From assembly GCA_043801445.1 (NCBI GenBank), contig JAZDMB010000049.1, forward strand, positions 1 through 43,064: a stretch of 43,064 nt of DNA, in the 5' to 3' direction. The notes under the pieces were generated by a model. That model was not told the origin of the DNA. It saw only the letters and a list, made by a program, of their open reading frames with translations, and did not search any database. The DNA is from JAZDFP01 sp043801445 (GTDB lineage Bacteria > Planctomycetota > MHYJ01 > JACQXL01). A program made the translations under genes and the position numbers. Below are positions 7,924 through 16,347 of the stretch, piece by piece. Numbering within the stretch: position 1 is the stretch's first letter; each line of letters begins with the position of its first letter.

Positions 7924-8628
7924 TTACGAAGTTTTCTTGGTGGTTTTTTCCGGATGGACAAAAAAGAGCGGGAAAACAATGTCGCTGGCACAGCAGGGTA
8001 CCATTACTGATATAAGAATTATTATCATTAATGCCCCAATATAAGGAATCCAATCAACTAAACCAAAAGAGATAATGTATAAAAGTGATGCCAGACTGCT
8101 GACGATGACGTGAAGAGTATGAGAGAAGAATGTGGCAGTTCGCAGATAGTTGGCTGCCAGTATTCCGCATATGATGCCGAGTATGATAAAAGGATAAACG
8201 ATGCTTGGATGTTGGATGAGACAGATATGCAATTCCATATGCTGGCCGAGAATCAAGCCTCCAAAATAGGGCAAAAATATATCACTGGCACCGCAAAGAG
8301 GCAGAGTGCCGAAGATACCGATAAGGATGGCTTTGATGATTTTTTTATCATGGCGCCAGAACATTGCGGTGGTAGCCGTGGCGCTTAGGAAAAGATGGGT
8401 TGGATGAAAGATATGAAATGCTGATTGCAGAGTATTTAATTTACCTGATTGGGTAATCAACCAGACAATCACAAAACTTATTATGACCGCAGTCAAAGAA
8501 AAGGGGATATGGGCGGCTAATTCGTGTTTGATATGATGGAATTTCGTTTCGTTCTGGTGTGTGGTCAGTTCGCAAAAAGGACATTGTTCGAGCGATGAAT
8601 GTTTTTCTTCCGATTGATTATTGGTCAT
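7924..8628 (-). CDS. Six-TM putative permease with paired CxASDI motifs
   Basis: This 234-residue inner-membrane protein starts with a cytosolic tail containing CPFC and several histidines, a possible metal site. About six hydrophobic segments follow. Two pseudo-symmetric motifs occur, PLCGASDIFLPYF in the first half and PCCASDIVFPLFF in the second, suggesting two three-helix repeats. The P-x-C-(G/A)-x-S pattern recalls the putative heavy-metal exporter family ArsP_2 (PF11449), which is usually larger. I infer a small metal or anion permease, but the assignment is loose. No Shine-Dalgarno sequence is seen before the start. It converges on the giant gene and is flanked on both sides by MITE-like repeats, so it has no operon partner. 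Confidence 0.6.
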   Translation of the reverse strand: MTNNQSEEKHSSLEQCPFCELTTHQNETKFHHIKHELAAHIPFSLTAVIISFVIVWLITQSGKLNTLQSAFHIFHPTHLFLSATATTAMFWRHDKKIIKAILIGIFGTLPLCGASDIFLPYFGGLILGQHMELHICLIQHPSIVYPFIILGIICGILAANYLRTATFFSHTLHVIVSSLASLLYIISFGLVDWIPYIGALMIIILISVMVPCCASDIVFPLFFVHPEKTTKKTS

Positions 8629-8698
8629 ATTAAGTGTTCATAATAAAATAATTATATCAAATTGTCCATAATTTATTGTATGGAATTTCAAAGGATAG

Positions 8699-8876
8699 CT
8701 ATTAAGACACAAAGGCACAAAGAATTCTTAGTGTTTTGTCTGTCCGTCTTCGGCGTTCGGGCGGGGTGTCTTCTCCCGAATGAATCTGCCCGAAGAACTG
8801 TTTCGGGATCCCGAAGTGATACTCCTTCGGGCTTCTCCATTCGGGAGTGGCAGAAGTTATTCCTTTGTGATTAATT
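8699..8876. mobile_element. MITE-like inverted-repeat element, copy 2
   Basis: Imperfect terminal inverted repeats enclose nested palindromes: octamers CACAAAGG and CACAAAGA at the left, TCCTTTGTGATTAAT at the right. The inner pairs are TCCCGAATG (8774-8782)/CATTCGGGA (8838-8846), GCCCGAAG (8788-8795)/CTTCGGGC (8825-8832), and the perfect centre TTCGGGATCCCGAA (8802-8815). There is no transposase. The open frame across it is an artefact. It fills the gap between the divergent genes at 8628 and 8931. Confidence 0.6.
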
Positions 8877-8930
8877 TATTGATTATTAGATTTTATTGAA
8901 TAGTATAAAAATTGACTTCAATAAAATGAA

Positions 8931-9716
8931 ATGTTACGAATTATATCTATGAACATTCCTTTTTCACATAGTATTAAGATGTTTATGGCAGGTATTGGTG
9001 AGCATCTTATTATTTTTGCCGATACGATAAGGAGTTGTCGTTATATCGGTAAAAGGCGAGTGGTTATTTTATCAGAGATAGAAAGGGGGACTTTCGGTGC
9101 TTTTCCGGTAGTGATGATAGTGGCAGTTTTTACTGGGATGGTTCTGGCTCTGCAGTCCGGTAAAGAACTGGCTCGTTATGGTCAGGAATCATCAATCGGT
9201 TCTCTGGTTTCGGTTTCAATGTGTCGTGAAATGGGACCGGTAATGACCGCTTATATACTTGCCGGATTGATTGGTTCTACTATTGCTGCAGAACTTGGAA
9301 CGATGAGGGTTTCTGAGGAAATAGATGCTTTGTCAGTAATGTCTATTAATCCAGTCAACTATTTGGTTCTGCCGCGGGTGATAGCCTTGATAATAATTTG
9401 TCCGATGCTTACCATGTATACAAATATCATCGGAATTTTGGGCGGGGCAGTGATTGGTAAGCTTACGCCGGAATTGGATGTTAATTTTGCCATTTATTTT
9501 CGTAATGCCCTTGATTCCCTGACTCTTAAAGATATTTACAGCGGGTTATTGAAGGCATTGATTTTTGGATTGACCATATCGGTTGTTGGTTGTGTTCAGG
9601 GATTAAATGCTGAAGGCGGTCCGGCCGGGGTGGGTAAGGCAACGATGAAATCAGTGGTTATTTCTTTTGTGGCGATTCTGGTATTAGATTTTATATTAAC
9701 ATGGCTGTTCTATTAG
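8931..9716 (+). CDS. MlaE-family ABC transporter permease
   Basis: This 261-residue inner-membrane protein has the MlaE/YrbE signature in full. REMGPVMTAYILAGLIGS runs into AAELGTMRVSEEIDAL, followed by NPVNYLVLPR. Members are permeases of ABC systems moving phospholipids or other lipids between inner and outer membrane. Five or so hydrophobic segments are visible. The partner ATPase (MlaF) and MCE-domain protein (MlaD) are not encoded next to it, which is unusual; they may be elsewhere. ATG at 8931 gives the normal length. An in-frame ATG at 8949 is an alternative, and neither has a clear ribosome-binding site. Confidence 0.88.
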   Translation: MLRIISMNIPFSHSIKMFMAGIGEHLIIFADTIRSCRYIGKRRVVILSEIERGTFGAFPVVMIVAVFTGMVLALQSGKELARYGQESSIGSLVSVSMCREMGPVMTAYILAGLIGSTIAAELGTMRVSEEIDALSVMSINPVNYLVLPRVIALIIICPMLTMYTNIIGILGGAVIGKLTPELDVNFAIYFRNALDSLTLKDIYSGLLKALIFGLTISVVGCVQGLNAEGGPAGVGKATMKSVVISFVAILVLDFILTWLFY

Positions 9717-9718
9717 TG

Positions 9719-9752
9719 GATAGATACAAGTGATAAGATATAAGTGAAAGAG
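9719..9752. repeat. Left inverted flank of the four-helix-bundle gene
   Basis: The sequence around AAGTGATAAGATATAAGTG is mirrored, imperfectly and in inverse orientation, by 10142-10180 on the other side of the small gene. The pair looks like terminal repeats of a small inserted unit. Confidence 0.45.
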
Positions 9753-9761
9753 AGGTAAAAT

Positions 9762-10142
9762 ATGGCTGGAAATATAAAACACTTTACCGACTTAGAAGTG
9801 TGGAAAAAGAGCCATTATTTTTTCCTTGATTTTGTGAAGGATATAGAAGAAATACCTAATACGATAACGGGTAGGGAAATAATAAAATAACTTGTGCGGA
9901 GTATAGGTTCTATTGGTGCTAACATATCCGAGGGGTTTAATTCACGAACTACTAAAGAATATATTCGTTATCTTGATATTGCTAAAAGAACAACCGCTGA
10001 AAGTGAGAACTGGTTTTATAAATTAAGAGATGCTAATTTACTTAATAAAGATATTAGTAATACAAGAATAAAAATGTGTATAGAAATAAGTAAAATGCTG
10101 CAGGGACTAATGACGAATCTGTTCAAGAATCCGAAAAGATAA
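9762..10142 (+). pseudogene. Four-helix-bundle (S23/IVP-type) protein gene with in-frame stop
   Basis: From ATG 9762 one frame encodes about 126 residues of the four helix bundle family (TIGR02436, related to proteins of 23S rRNA intervening sequences). The start is F-x-DLEVWKKSHYF, the middle is LVRSIGSIGANISEGFNSRTTKEYIRYL, and the end is a helical tail. A TAA at 9888-9890 interrupts it after GREIIK. The family usually has Gln before LVRS, so CAA to TAA is the simplest explanation. The frame is kept on both sides. A restart at GTG 9894 would give an 82-residue fragment lacking helix 1. It is flanked by imperfect inverted repeats. Confidence 0.75.
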
Positions 10143-10180
10143 TTTCCACTAATATCTTATCCCTTATATCTTAACACTTG
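10142..10180. repeat. Right inverted flank of the four-helix-bundle gene
   Basis: Read on the minus strand this contains AAGTGTTAAGATATAAG and AAGATATTAGTGG, resembling the left flank at 9719-9752. Confidence 0.45.
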
Positions 10181-10185
10181 ATATT

Positions 10186-12051
10186 ATGTCCCAAACTTTA
10201 TGGCCTCAGATTGAGCCAATTCTACTTCAGGCGAGAGCGCCATCTCAATATATCGGCGGTGAATTCAATAGTATTGTTAAAGAGCATGCATCTGTTGATA
10301 TAAAAATCGCTCTGGCATTTCCTGACACTTACGATATCGGTATGTCACATTGGGGATTGCAGGTTCTTTACGGCGTTATCAATAGCCGGCCGGATGCGTT
10401 GGCAGAGCGGGTTTTTGCTCCCCGGATAGATATGGAACAATTGATGCGAGAAAGAGGAATACCTCTTTTTAGTCTCGAGTCGCATATTGCTGTGAAAGAT
10501 TTTGATGTGGTCGGTTTCTCGCTTCAATATGAATTGGCATATACCAATATTTTGAATATGCTGGATTTGGCAGGGATACCATTAGAGAGTTCTTTGCGTA
10601 ATGAGACACATCCTTTAATTATTGCCGGCGGGCCCGCAGCATTTAATCCTGAGCCGTTGGCTGATTTTATTGATATTTTTGTCATCGGCGACGGCGAAGA
10701 GAAAATAGTGGAAATAATTGAGGTATTAAAAATATTTAAGAAAGGTAATGTTACAGGTGCAGAGATTAGAAAAGAGAAGATTAAGCATCTGGTAGAAAAG
10801 ATTTCCAGTTTATATGTGCCTTCTTTATATCAGATGACCTATAAATCAGACCAGACGTTGAAGGAAATCAAGCCGTTATTTGTCGGCACGCCTATAAAGG
10901 TATTGAAAGCCACAATTAAAAATCTGGATGAGGCATTTTATCCGGTTTCTCCGGTGGTTCCGTTTGGTGATGTAGTTCATAGCCGGATAAATTTGGAGAT
11001 AATGCGCGGTTGTCCTCATTCATGCCGATTTTGTATTTCCAGTGTGATTAAATCACCTTTGCGGTATCGTTCGGTTGAAAAACTTATGTCTTTGGCAGAG
11101 ACAATATATGGCAATACCGGTTACGATGAAATATCATTGCTTTCGTTATCCAGCGGCGACCATCCGGATATAGATGAGTTGATACTGCGTTTGACCAACA
11201 GATTCAAGTCAAAAAGGGTTGGGTTATCGCTGCCGTCTTTGAGGATAGATGAGCGTTTAATGAAATTACCCGGAGTTCTTAACGAGGTGCGCAAGGCGGG
11301 TTTTACTATGGCGCCGGAAGCCGGAACTGAAAACTTACGCAATATTATTAATAAGGATATCAAAGACGAGGATTTATATAAAGGAATCAGAGCTGCATAT
11401 CAAAATGGCTGGCGGTTGGTGAAATTGTATTTTATGATTGGCTTGCCCGGTGAGACGATGGCTGATATCAAGGCAATAGCAGAGATAATTCACAAGGCAT
11501 CAAAAATCGGTTTGGAATTCCATAATCAACCGGGAAATATTAACGTGACTATTTCTCCATTCGTGCCCAAACCTCATACGCCTTTTCAGTGGGCAGAGAT
11601 GAATAGCATAGATGAACTCAGGAAAAAACAGAGTCTTTTAAGGGGTCTGTTGAGGTCAAGATATATAAAAGTAAAAATGCATTTTCCCGAGCGTAGTTTT
11701 GTTGAGTCTGTTTTTTCGCGAGGAGATAGACGGCTGGGACGGCTTTTAATGATGGCGCATAAAAATGGTTGTAAATTTGATGCATGGGATGAATTCTTTG
11801 ATTTTAATAAATGGGTAAAGTCTTTTGAACAAACCCGTCACGAGACAGGTTTAGAATGGTTTAATCCTGATTTCTATGCCATTCGGAAAAGAGAATTTTC
11901 TGAGATATTACCGTGGGACATTATCGATTGCGGTATTGCCAAGAAGCATTTCATTAAGGATGCCTTAGATTCAAAATCGTGTATATCAATAAATCGTCCT
12001 GCAAATAGTTCACGAGTTGACGGGTGCGAAAATCAATTAATTGATTCGTGA
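10186..12051 (+). CDS. TIGR03960-type radical SAM protein
   Basis: This 621-residue cytosolic protein has an N-terminal B12-binding-like Rossmann region (YDIGMSHWGLQVLY, GFSLQYELAYTN, IAGGPAAFNPEP, GDGEEKI). A radical SAM barrel follows, with its 4Fe-4S cluster in CxxxCxxC at Cys276, Cys280 and Cys283 (RGCPHSCRFC). The layout matches family TIGR03960, whose members are often fused to or adjacent to a DUF2344 domain; none follows here. The reaction is unknown. The cysteine-rich tail I would expect at the C-terminus is replaced by residues encoded within a palindrome spanning the stop. No Shine-Dalgarno sequence is visible. It is followed after 35 bp by mtaB. Confidence 0.85.
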   Translation: MSQTLWPQIEPILLQARAPSQYIGGEFNSIVKEHASVDIKIALAFPDTYDIGMSHWGLQVLYGVINSRPDALAERVFAPRIDMEQLMRERGIPLFSLESHIAVKDFDVVGFSLQYELAYTNILNMLDLAGIPLESSLRNETHPLIIAGGPAAFNPEPLADFIDIFVIGDGEEKIVEIIEVLKIFKKGNVTGAEIRKEKIKHLVEKISSLYVPSLYQMTYKSDQTLKEIKPLFVGTPIKVLKATIKNLDEAFYPVSPVVPFGDVVHSRINLEIMRGCPHSCRFCISSVIKSPLRYRSVEKLMSLAETIYGNTGYDEISLLSLSSGDHPDIDELILRLTNRFKSKRVGLSLPSLRIDERLMKLPGVLNEVRKAGFTMAPEAGTENLRNIINKDIKDEDLYKGIRAAYQNGWRLVKLYFMIGLPGETMADIKAIAEIIHKASKIGLEFHNQPGNINVTISPFVPKPHTPFQWAEMNSIDELRKKQSLLRGLLRSRYIKVKMHFPERSFVESVFSRGDRRLGRLLMMAHKNGCKFDAWDEFFDFNKWVKSFEQTRHETGLEWFNPDFYAIRKREFSEILPWDIIDCGIAKKHFIKDALDSKSCISINRPANSSRVDGCENQLIDS

Positions 12052-12071
12052 ACCGGTGAACTCATTAACTT
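12007..12071. repeat. Palindrome across the 3' end of the radical SAM gene
   Basis: Arms at 12007-12030 and about 12045-12071 are imperfect inverse repeats of a GTTCACGAGTT-type unit. The loop region holds the perfect palindrome AATCAATTAATTGATT (12031-12046). The TGA stop at 12049-12051 lies within the structure, so the last dozen or so codons are repeat-derived. Confidence 0.55.
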
Positions 12072-12086
12072 GTATGAAATTGGAAT

Positions 12087-13370
12087 ATGCTGAATTTTAT
12101 AAGTATTGGTTGTAAAGTGAATCAGGCTGAGATGTCAGAGATTAAAGATAAGATGCATGATTCAAATATAAAAATAGGTATTATTAATACCTGTGCTGTG
12201 ACAGCTGTTTCAGAGGCGAAATCCCGCAAATTAATACGTCGTTTTATCAGAGAAAATCCTGATTATCGTTTGATTGTGACCGGTTGTTTTGCAGAGGCGC
12301 AACCTGATATTGTGCGTAGATTAATCCGTCAGAATGATATAGTTGTTTCTAATCGCGATAAATCAAGTATTCCTGAATTAGTTAAGCAATTGACCCCTAA
12401 CGGGGTAAGTAAAGAGACGAATGAAATTATATCACATATTGAAAACGAGGCTTCTAATGAGCTGAGAAGTTCAATAAGTTTGCAACCAAATAATCGCACC
12501 CGGGCATTCTTGAAGATTCAGGATGGATGCCGTAAATTTTGTTCTTATTGTATTGTGCCTTTTCTTCGTTCGGAGATGTGGAGTAAATCAGAGGAAATCG
12601 TTGAAGATGAAGTTAGAAATATAATAGATAACGGTTACAAAGAGATAGTTTTGAGCGGTGTTAATTTAGGATTATATGGCAATCTGGTTGGTTTATTAGA
12701 AAGGCTGATACGACTTACCGGATTGGAACGTATTAGAATTAGTTCGATTGAACTGAATGATGTCAGCAATAAATTAGTTAATTTGATAGCAAAAAATCCT
12801 AAAATATGTCCCCATTTTCATATTCCCCTGCAAAGCGGGAGCGATAAAATCATTAAATTAATGAAAAGGAATTATACGTCTGCTGATTATATAAACCGTA
12901 TCAATTTTATAAAGAGTAAAATAGAAAATCCTGCTATAACCACTGATGTGATAGTAGGATTCCCCGGTGAAAGTGATGATGATTTTAAAGAAACTTTATT
13001 GGTGTGTCAAAAAGTCGGGTTCAGCAAGATACATATTTTCAGTTTCAGTCCTCGAAAGGGTACAGTTGCTTCAGAGATGAAAAACAAGGTTAAGCCGGAG
13101 ATGATAAAAAAACGTTTTATAATGCTTAATAATCTTGAAAGAGAAATAGCTTTAAAGTATAAACAACTATTTCTCGGAAAAGAGGTGGATGTCTTAGTAG
13201 AAGATTCATTTGAAGGGTTTACCGAAAGGTATATCAGGGTAAAAATTGAGCATGATAAGGAAGATGGGTTTATATCAAGGCGGAATCAAATTATTAGAGT
13301 GAAAATAAATGAGATTAAAGATAAGTGGATGAAGGGGATGCCCGTGGAATTATCGTTTACAAGAAGATAG
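12087..13370 (+). CDS. mtaB: tRNA threonylcarbamoyladenosine methylthiotransferase MtaB
   Basis: This 427-residue enzyme would add a methylthio group to t6A37 of ANN-decoding tRNAs, giving ms2t6A. Three parts are visible: an N-terminal UPF0004 domain with GCKVNQ (residues 8-13), NTCAV and TGCFAE; a radical SAM core with Cys148, Cys152 and Cys155 in DGCRKFCSYC; and a short TRAM-like C-terminal region. The second cluster is ligated by the three N-terminal cysteines. GCKVNQ rather than GCQMN separates it from MiaB and RimO. The length is normal. A CCC-TAAC-GGG palindrome (12393-12406) lies in frame within the gene and encodes LTPNGV in a linker. Confidence 0.92.
   Translation: MLNFISIGCKVNQAEMSEIKDKMHDSNIKIGIINTCAVTAVSEAKSRKLIRRFIRENPDYRLIVTGCFAEAQPDIVRRLIRQNDIVVSNRDKSSIPELVKQLTPNGVSKETNEIISHIENEASNELRSSISLQPNNRTRAFLKIQDGCRKFCSYCIVPFLRSEMWSKSEEIVEDEVRNIIDNGYKEIVLSGVNLGLYGNLVGLLERLIRLTGLERIRISSIELNDVSNKLVNLIAKNPKICPHFHIPLQSGSDKIIKLMKRNYTSADYINRINFIKSKIENPAITTDVIVGFPGESDDDFKETLLVCQKVGFSKIHIFSFSPRKGTVASEMKNKVKPEMIKKRFIMLNNLEREIALKYKQLFLGKEVDVLVEDSFEGFTERYIRVKIEHDKEDGFISRRNQIIRVKINEIKDKWMKGMPVELSFTRR
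12393..12406. repeat. CCC-TAAC-GGG palindrome inside mtaB
   Basis: ACCCC-TAAC-GGGGT has 5-bp arms and shares the TAAC loop with copies at 1886-1899, 7711-7722 and (inverted) 7267-7278. Confidence 0.5.
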
Positions 13371-13385
13371 CAAGAGAATAAAAAT

Positions 13386-14420
13386 ATGATTGCTAAAAAT
13401 CAAGATTCGGTTGTCCGGAAAATTCTGGGGGTAATAAAAAGACACCAGCGATTTTTTATCACCGGACATGTCAGAAGTGATGGGGATTGTCTTGGTTCTG
13501 AATTAGCACTGGCTCGTATGCTTTCCCAAATGGGTAAATCTATTTATATAATGAATGCTGGTCCTATTTCAAAAGAATTACTTTTTATGCCCGGCGTTAA
13601 ACAGGTTAAAAAATATCGTAAACATAAGAAGTTACCGTCCGATATAGACGTAATTTTCGTATTAGATTCAGAGGGGTTAAATCGTCTTGAAGAAATGGAA
13701 GATAACATTTGCGAGAAAATAAATATACGAAATAACCTAAAACAAGAAAAACCGGTTGTGGTTAATATTGACCATCATCCTGATAATGTTAATTTTGGTG
13801 ATATAAATTGGGTGGATTCGAAGATGTCTTCCGTAGGGGAGATGATGTATATACTTATTAAACATAGCGGGATAGATATTGATAAGGATATAGCGACTAA
13901 TATATATATTTCTATTGATACAGATACAGGTCATTTTTGTTTCGAGTCAACGACACCGAGGAGCCATCTTATCGCGGCAGATTTATTACGGAGAGGGATA
14001 AATATCAGGGATATATACAAGGGTATTTATGAAGACAAAACGTATGGCGAAATGAAGCTATTTGTAGAATGCCTGAGACGAATAAAATTATCGCTGAACG
14101 GTAAGGTTGGATGGAGTCTTTTAACACGGCGGATGTATAAACAATGTGGTGCCGAACCAAGTGATTCTCAAAATTATATCGCCCAGATAAAGGCAGTTAA
14201 AGGAGTTAAGATTGCGTTGCTTTTCCGTGAAACAACGGGTAATCCTTTACTGATAAAGGTGAGTATAAGAACAGATAATTCAATAGATGCTAATAAGTTA
14301 GTTCGTGCATTAGGCGGTGGCGGACATAATCGTGCCGCCGGCTTGACTTTAAAGCCTCCCATGAAGGAGGCCTGCCAAGAATTAATGCAGCATATAAAAA
14401 AAATGGTAGTTTTCAATTGA
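13386..14420 (+). CDS. DHH-family phosphoesterase (NrnA-like)
   Basis: This 344-residue cytosolic DHH/DHHA1 phosphoesterase has metal-binding residues His28, Asp32 and Asp34 in HVRSDGDCLGS, Asp94 in VLDS, and the DHH triad at 129-131 in NIDHHPDN. DHHA1 follows, with GGGGHNRAAGL near residue 310. The family includes NrnA, which degrades nanoRNA and pAp, and cyclic-di-AMP/pGpG phosphodiesterases. Size and lack of extra domains favour a bifunctional oligoribonuclease/pAp phosphatase. It starts 15 bp after mtaB and is probably co-transcribed. Confidence 0.88.
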   Translation: MIAKNQDSVVRKILGVIKRHQRFFITGHVRSDGDCLGSELALARMLSQMGKSIYIMNAGPISKELLFMPGVKQVKKYRKHKKLPSDIDVIFVLDSEGLNRLEEMEDNICEKINIRNNLKQEKPVVVNIDHHPDNVNFGDINWVDSKMSSVGEMMYILIKHSGIDIDKDIATNIYISIDTDTGHFCFESTTPRSHLIAADLLRRGINIRDIYKGIYEDKTYGEMKLFVECLRRIKLSLNGKVGWSLLTRRMYKQCGAEPSDSQNYIAQIKAVKGVKIALLFRETTGNPLLIKVSIRTDNSIDANKLVRALGGGGHNRAAGLTLKPPMKEACQELMQHIKKMVVFN

Positions 14421-14481
14421 CAATGATTTTATTGGCGATATAATTTTTTCAATTAATACTTTCTCGTTCCCATATAAAAAC

Positions 14482-14509
14482 TTGGCAAAAGCGAGGAAAA
14501 TTGTATCGA
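14482..14509 (+). promoter_or_regulatory. Possible weak promoter before the PilM-PilN gene
   Basis: TTGGCA (14482-14487) and TATCGA (14504-14509) are spaced by 16 bp in the 126-bp gap before the pilus-like cluster. The -10 matches consensus poorly. It is the best candidate I see for the start of the cluster's transcript. Confidence 0.3.
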
Positions 14510-14546
14510 AACCACCTAACATCTTATATCGAGAATTATATTCTGT

Positions 14547-16340
14547 ATGAAAAGTGTTTGGGGATTAGATATTAGTAAATCATCTTTGAAAGCGGTAAGG
14601 CTTCAGATGATACGAAATACTGTTATAGTAACAGATTTTGATATAATAGAATACGCTCCTTCTGCAAATCGAGATGAAGTAACATTAAAAAAGGGGTTTC
14701 AATCAGCTTTGAATTTATTTCGTAGCCGGCATAAAATAGAAGGTGAGACTATAGTGGTTTCGCCCCCTTTCCATTCATTTTTTAATAAATTTATTAATGT
14801 TCCATCTGCAAGTGGAGATGATCTGATAAATAGTATTAAAGAAAAAGCGCAACAACACCTGCCTTTTGCAATAGAAAAGTTTATTTGGTCATATCAGAAA
14901 ACAGAACGGTCTTATCAGCCTGGAGAAGATATAGAGGTGGTTTTCCTTGCAATCAAACGAGATTCCATAGAGCAGTTTGTTTCCTTATTAAGTAGTAATG
15001 GATTACAGGTTGATATTATTCAATTTGCGCCATTAGCTCTTTATAATTATATAATGGTAGATTACGCTTCACTCATTGATGGCAAAAATTTTGTCATTCT
15101 TGATATTGGCGCTAATAATACCAATCTGATTTTAGTTGAAAGAAGTAGATTCTGGATTCGGAATTTGCCAATATGTGGTGATGATATTACTAAAACCATA
15201 CAGCAAAAATTAGGGATTTCATTTGATGAATCAGAGCAATTGAAAATTAAAGCCATATCTAAAGAATCATCAGGAGGTGTTAAAATTGGCGGTATTATAC
15301 AGGGTATTCTGAAAGATTTAACCACTGAAATCAATCGGTTTGTCGCTTTCTATAAGAGTTCCGCAAGTGGTCATTCAGTTAATTTTGATAAAATAATTCT
15401 TATGGGAAATGCTTCTAGAACTATCTATTTGGAAGAGTTATTTTCGCAGCATCTAAAACTAACACCTTTAAGGTTAACAGGTCTTAATAAAATAATCTTA
15501 TCTGAGAATATAATTAAAAAAGAATTTTATAATAAATTGTCAGGGTTAGGCGTAGCATTAGGATTGGGTTTGCAAGGGATAGAACAAGCTCCGAATAGAA
15601 TAAATCTTTTACCGCCTGAAATAATTCAACGCCGGACTGTTTTTCGGCGTAAACCTTTTATTGCGGCTATTTCTGTTATCCTTATCCTGATAGTCTTATT
15701 TTTACATCTTTCCGCTAGAGAAACTCTTCATGAGTTGACCCAGGCTAACAAACAAGCAAATGAGGTGATATATAAGGCTAAAGAAATTGAAAGTACTTAT
15801 AGGAAAGTAAGTGTTGGAGATGATGGAATAAAGTTATTGGAAAATTTGTCTAATATCGGGTGGCAAAAGAATATCTGGATAGAGATATTAAACAGTTTTA
15901 ATAAATTAAAGGTATTCGATGATTCTAATCTTGCTCCACGAAAAGGTTATATGGAAATGAATGATAAAACGGATGAGCAATGGTTGAAAGAGCAAGAGCT
16001 TAAGAAAATATGGCTATTAGAAATAAAAATGGGAAGGAATGCGGTTGAAGGAATAGCGGGAGAGGTTATTAATATAGAAATTATTTGTGGTATAGTAGCA
16101 CGGCAAAAGTCTAATGGCGAATTTGACTCACTGGCTTCTAAAGAATTTGTTAAAGAAGCATTAATTAAACCTTTATTAGATGATTTTAAAATCCTCGAAA
16201 GTTCTCCTGTGTTATTAGATAACAAGCCAATAAGTGAATTGAAAACTGATATGGAAATTAATGAGTTACCCTTGATATCTTATACTCCAAAATATTATCG
16301 TTTTAAGGTGAATCTCCAAATACTGCTATTGCATAAATAA
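14547..16340 (+). CDS. PilM-PilN fusion protein, envelope machine platform
   Basis: The protein has 597 residues. The first 340 or so form an actin-like PilM domain: GLDISKSSLKAVRL at the N-terminus (phosphate loop 1), the PilM-type LPFAIEKFIWSYQ region, FVILDIGANNTNLILVE (phosphate loop 2), and a closing GLGVALGLGLQGI. Next comes INLLPPEI, the hallmark of the PilN N-terminal tail that docks into PilM, then one membrane helix at about 368-388 and a periplasmic part of about 200 residues. In type IV pilus and type II secretion systems PilM and PilN, or one GspL, make the inner-membrane platform; here they are one chain. No Shine-Dalgarno sequence precedes the ATG. Confidence 0.8.
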   Translation: MKSVWGLDISKSSLKAVRLQMIRNTVIVTDFDIIEYAPSANRDEVTLKKGFQSALNLFRSRHKIEGETIVVSPPFHSFFNKFINVPSASGDDLINSIKEKAQQHLPFAIEKFIWSYQKTERSYQPGEDIEVVFLAIKRDSIEQFVSLLSSNGLQVDIIQFAPLALYNYIMVDYASLIDGKNFVILDIGANNTNLILVERSRFWIRNLPICGDDITKTIQQKLGISFDESEQLKIKAISKESSGGVKIGGIIQGILKDLTTEINRFVAFYKSSASGHSVNFDKIILMGNASRTIYLEELFSQHLKLTPLRLTGLNKIILSENIIKKEFYNKLSGLGVALGLGLQGIEQAPNRINLLPPEIIQRRTVFRRKPFIAAISVILILIVLFLHLSARETLHELTQANKQANEVIYKAKEIESTYRKVSVGDDGIKLLENLSNIGWQKNIWIEILNSFNKLKVFDDSNLAPRKGYMEMNDKTDEQWLKEQELKKIWLLEIKMGRNAVEGIAGEVINIEIICGIVARQKSNGEFDSLASKEFVKEALIKPLLDDFKILESSPVLLDNKPISELKTDMEINELPLISYTPKYYRFKVNLQILLLHK

Positions 16341-16347
16341 TATTTTT

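Noticed and set aside
8662..8874. 70-codon frame between the permease and the MlaE gene
   Set aside because: It lies wholly inside the palindromic MITE-like element and has no protein-like features.
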